Source of the DNA: Bacillota bacterium
Lineage (GTDB): Bacteria; Bacillota; Clostridia; Oscillospirales; Ethanoligenentaceae
Length of the DNA: 6,035 nucleotides
Assembly (NCBI GenBank): GCA_023391535.1
Contig: JAEWAU010000084.1
Coordinates: forward strand, 1-6,035
Reading direction: 5' to 3'
The notes under the pieces are model-generated. The model worked only from the letters and a program-made list of their open reading frames with translations. It was not told the origin of the DNA and did not search any database. The position numbers were made by a program, and so were the translations under genes. Position 1 is the stretch's first letter, and each line of letters starts with the position of its first letter. Of this stretch, positions 4,017-6,035 are shown piece after piece.

Positions 4017-5274
4017 AAGCTGGCGCGGGCTGGATAACGCCGCGCTGATCTTCCCCGCCGCCGCCGGCGGCTCGGATACGCAGGTGTTCCGCATCTCCTG
4101 CGAGCTTTACGAGCCGGTGGACCCCGCCGCTTTGCAAACCGCGCTCGAACAGACGGCGGACGCCTTCCCGCCCTTCCGTTCGGTGCTGAAGCGGGGCCTG
4201 TTCTGGTACTATCTCGAGAGCTCGGACCGGACGCCCCGCGCGCATGAGGAGGACAGGCCCCCCTGCGCCACGATTTACAGGCGCAGCGGAAAAAATCTGC
4301 TGTTCGACGTAAGCTGGTTTCACTGCCGCGTGAATCTGGAGGTCTACCACGTTCTGGCGGACGGCACCGGGGCGTTGTATTTTCTCCGCACGCTGATGAC
4401 CAAATATCTTTCGCTCGTCCACCATGTGCCGGAACCCGTCATCGAGTACGACGCTTCGGCCATGCAGATGAGCGACGACAGCTTTCAGAAATACTACTCC
4501 GGTTCCCGCCGCCTGGCGGGCATCGGGTACATTCCCGCCTGCCGCCTGCGCGGAAGAAGGTACCCGGAAAGCGGAATGCGGGTCATCACGGGCGTGACCG
4601 ACATCCGCCCCGTGCTCGAAGCGGCGCACAGCCGCCGCGCGACGCTGACGGCGTATCTCTGCGCCTGTCTAGTGGACGCCATCGGCGAAACCGTTCCGGT
4701 GCGCATGAAGAAACGGCCCGTGGTGCTGTCCGTGCCGGTCAATCTGCGCAGCCACTTTTCCTCCGTTTCCGCGCGGAACTTTTTCAGCGTTCTGCTCGCG
4801 GGGTACGATTACGGAAAAAACGACGCCTCCTTCGAGGAGGTGCTCAAAAAGATCGGCGCCGATCTGAAGGGCGGCCTCGTGCGCGAAAACCTTTCCCGCG
4901 GAATCGACGCTTATTCCGCCGTGGAGCACAACGCGTTCATACGGGCGGTGCCGCTGTATCTGAAGGATCTCCTGCTGAAAGCCGCCTACCGCTACACCAT
5001 GCGCCGCCAAACGGCGGGCCTGTCCAATATCGGAATCGTCGCCATGCCGCAGGAGCTCGCGCCCTATATCCGCACTTTTGATGTCTGCTCGGGCGCCGGC
5101 AACCTCAAGGCATGCGTCTGCACGTTTCAAAACCGGCTGAGCATCAGCTTTTCCTCCCCTTTCGTCAGCGCCGAGATCCAAAGGCGCTTTTTCCGCACTC
5201 TTGCAAAGCTGGGGGCGGAAATCGAGATCACGGCCAGCCCGGCCGGCGACGGGGAGGACGGTGAAAAGCGATGA
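4003..5274 (+). CDS. Condensation / alcohol acetyltransferase-like protein with non-canonical start
   Basis: About 423 aa of the condensation-domain/AATase-like superfamily (CoA- or carrier-dependent acyltransferases), here a clostridial subgroup of unknown reaction. The active-site motif HxxxDG is present as HVLADG (His encoded at 4348), followed by GTGALYFLRTL. The C-terminal half has ARNFFSV and the SNIG segment typical of the fold. The first canonical start is GTG 4084, giving 396 aa, but the reading frame upstream encodes SWRGLDNAALIFPAAAG, matching the LDNAAKIFP-like N terminus I know for this family, so translation must begin earlier. The frame is open from 3976 and has no ATG, GTG or TTG before 4084. 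AGGAGG (3991-3996) sits 6 and 9 nt before ACG codons at 4003 and 4006. I chose 4003; an ACG start, a mutated start or a sequence error are all possible. It overlaps the hydrolase by 14 nt and the next gene by 4 nt. Confidence 0.8.
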   Translation, partial: TTKDKSWRGLDNAALIFPAAAGGSDTQVFRISCELYEPVDPAALQTALEQTADAFPPFRSVLKRGLFWYYLESSDRTPRAHEEDRPPCATIYRRSGKNLLFDVSWFHCRVNLEVYHVLADGTGALYFLRTLMTKYLSLVHHVPEPVIEYDASAMQMSDDSFQKYYSGSRRLAGIGYIPACRLRGRRYPESGMRVITGVTDIRPVLEAAHSRRATLTAYLCACLVDAIGETVPVRMKKRPVVLSVPVNLRSHFSSVSARNFFSVLLAGYDYGKNDASFEEVLKKIGADLKGGLVRENLSRGIDAYSAVEHNAFIRAVPLYLKDLLLKAAYRYTMRRQTAGLSNIGIVAMPQELAPYIRTFDVCSGAGNLKACVCTFQNRLSISFSSPFVSAEIQRRFFRTLAKLGAEIEITASPAGDGEDGEKR

Positions 5275-5930
5275 GAACCTGCAAAATTTGCGGCGTCAAA
5301 GTGCGCGGAACGGAAACTTTTTGCCCTTTGTGCCAGCACAGGCTTTCCGGCGAGCCCGGGGAGAGCGCATACCCGGAGATCCCCACCGTGTACAAACAGA
5401 ACGAGCTGCTCTTCAAAAGCCTGATTCTATTCAGCGTTGCGGTCGGCATCGCCTGCGCGGCCATCAATCTTCTGCTTCCGGAAGGCGGCTGCTGGTCCGT
5501 TTTTGTGGCGCTCGGCATTTTATGCTTCTGGGTCAGCCTTGCGTACGCGGTGCGGAAAAGGGACAATATTCCGAAAAACATCACCGTGCAGGTCTTTCTC
5601 GTCTCCGTCCTGAGCTTCGGCTGGGATAGGCTGACGGGCTGGCACGGCTGGTCGCTGGATTTCGTAATTCCCATCGCCTGCGGCGCGGCCTTGCTTTCGC
5701 TTTTCATCCTCGCGAAGGTGATGCGGCTGCCGCCCGAGGAATATCTCATCTACTTTATGGCGGATATCCTGTTCGGCGTCGTTCCGCTCGTTTTTTATCT
5801 GACCGGGCTGATCCGAATCGTGGTTCCGTCCGTCATCTGCATTTCGCTGAGCCTTCTGTCGCTCTCCGTGCTGATCGTTTTCGAAGGCCGGGAGATGGTT
5901 CGGGAGCTTTCGAGGCGGTTTCACGTCTAG
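5271..5930 (+). CDS. Zinc-ribbon membrane protein, DUF6320 type
   Basis: A 219-aa integral membrane protein. The N terminus is a rubredoxin-like zinc ribbon, C4-x2-C7 and C18-x2-C21 (CKIC, CPLC), followed by a short linker and about six hydrophobic segments near residues 46-69, 74-93, 103-118, 127-150, 157-180 and 183-204. This layout and its position after a condensation-like gene match the clostridial DUF6320 family; the family name is from memory. No catalytic motif is seen, so a role as a membrane anchor or partner for the two enzymes upstream is inference. The ATG overlaps the upstream stop as ATGA, which indicates translational coupling; the nearest SD-like GGGAGG (5252-5257) is 13 nt away, further than ideal. 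No clear terminator follows before the G/C-rich window end. Confidence 0.85.
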   Translation: MRTCKICGVKVRGTETFCPLCQHRLSGEPGESAYPEIPTVYKQNELLFKSLILFSVAVGIACAAINLLLPEGGCWSVFVALGILCFWVSLAYAVRKRDNIPKNITVQVFLVSVLSFGWDRLTGWHGWSLDFVIPIACGAALLSLFILAKVMRLPPEEYLIYFMADILFGVVPLVFYLTGLIRIVVPSVICISLSLLSLSVLIVFEGREMVRELSRRFHV

Positions 5931-5976
5931 CTGTTCCGGAATCATCCGCGCCGCTCGCCGCTTCAAACCACAGGCA

Positions 5977-6035
5977 GGGGGGCCCCCCCCGGGGGCCCGC
6001 CCGGGGGGTTTTGAGGCGTTTTGCCCGCCCCCCCG
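5977..6035. other. Low-complexity G/C homopolymer tract at window end
   Basis: Runs of six G, eight C, five G, three C, three C, six G and finally seven C occur within 60 bases, with two short TTTT stretches at 6009-6012 and 6019-6022. The runs are mutually complementary and could fold into a GC-rich hairpin ahead of TTTT, possibly the operon terminator. Such pure homopolymers are also typical of misread or misassembled contig ends. Confidence 0.5.

Noticed and set aside
3218..4048. 276-codon plus-strand open frame within the hydrolase gene
   Set aside because: It is an out-of-frame, Arg/Gly-rich translation with no family features.
1..6035. CRISPR array, insertion sequence or tRNA gene
   Set aside because: No evenly spaced repeats, transposase-like protein, terminal inverted repeats or tRNA-like cloverleaf were found on either strand.

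Overview
The window looks like chromosomal DNA from a moderately GC-rich Clostridia member (Firmicutes/Bacillota), probably Oscillospiraceae-like. Three things point there: strong Shine-Dalgarno sequences before most genes, consensus housekeeping promoters (TTGACA-N17-TATACT), and clostridial-type gene families (MntR-like regulator, two-ribbon zinc protein, alpha/beta hydrolase + condensation-like protein + DUF6320-type protein). This assignment is inference from gene content; no rRNA or other taxonomic marker is present.

Left part (1-1410). An intrinsic terminator at 86-113 closes something transcribed from the left. After a featureless spacer comes an MntR/DtxR-family metal-dependent repressor (395-862, +). 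It converges on an NTF2/SnoaL-like protein (980-1396, -), with a very long perfect hairpin between them.

Middle (1411-2680). At 1456-1904 lies a decayed L-rhamnose catabolic locus: pieces of rhamnulokinase (rhaB) in shifting frames, fused by deletion to the last ~63 codons of rhamnulose-1-phosphate aldolase (rhaD). It is followed by what looks like a free-standing structured RNA gene of about 186 nt (2022-2208), with a consensus promoter and a strong intrinsic terminator but no credible ORF. A second promoter with identical -35 and -10 hexamers then drives a small double zinc-ribbon protein (2367-2639). Its leader carries a palindrome that matches the Gram-positive LexA (SOS) box and also forms a hairpin followed by seven T.

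Right part (2821-5930). Four same-strand genes form a likely operon: a 65-aa cysteine-rich protein, an HSL-type alpha/beta hydrolase with a complete catalytic triad, a condensation/alcohol-acetyltransferase-like protein, and a zinc-ribbon membrane protein of the DUF6320 type. The last three overlap head to tail. The condensation-like gene has no ATG, GTG or TTG at its conserved N terminus; a perfect AGGAGG sits 6-9 nt before two ACG codons. The hydrolase/acyltransferase/membrane-protein set suggests acyl or ester chemistry at the membrane, but the pathway is unknown. The last ~60 bases are G/C homopolymer runs that look like low-complexity or poorly assembled sequence.

Most worth following up are the orphan RNA at 2022-2208, the LexA-box/attenuator leader at 2315-2351, the non-canonical start near 4003, and the rhaB-rhaD deletion scar.
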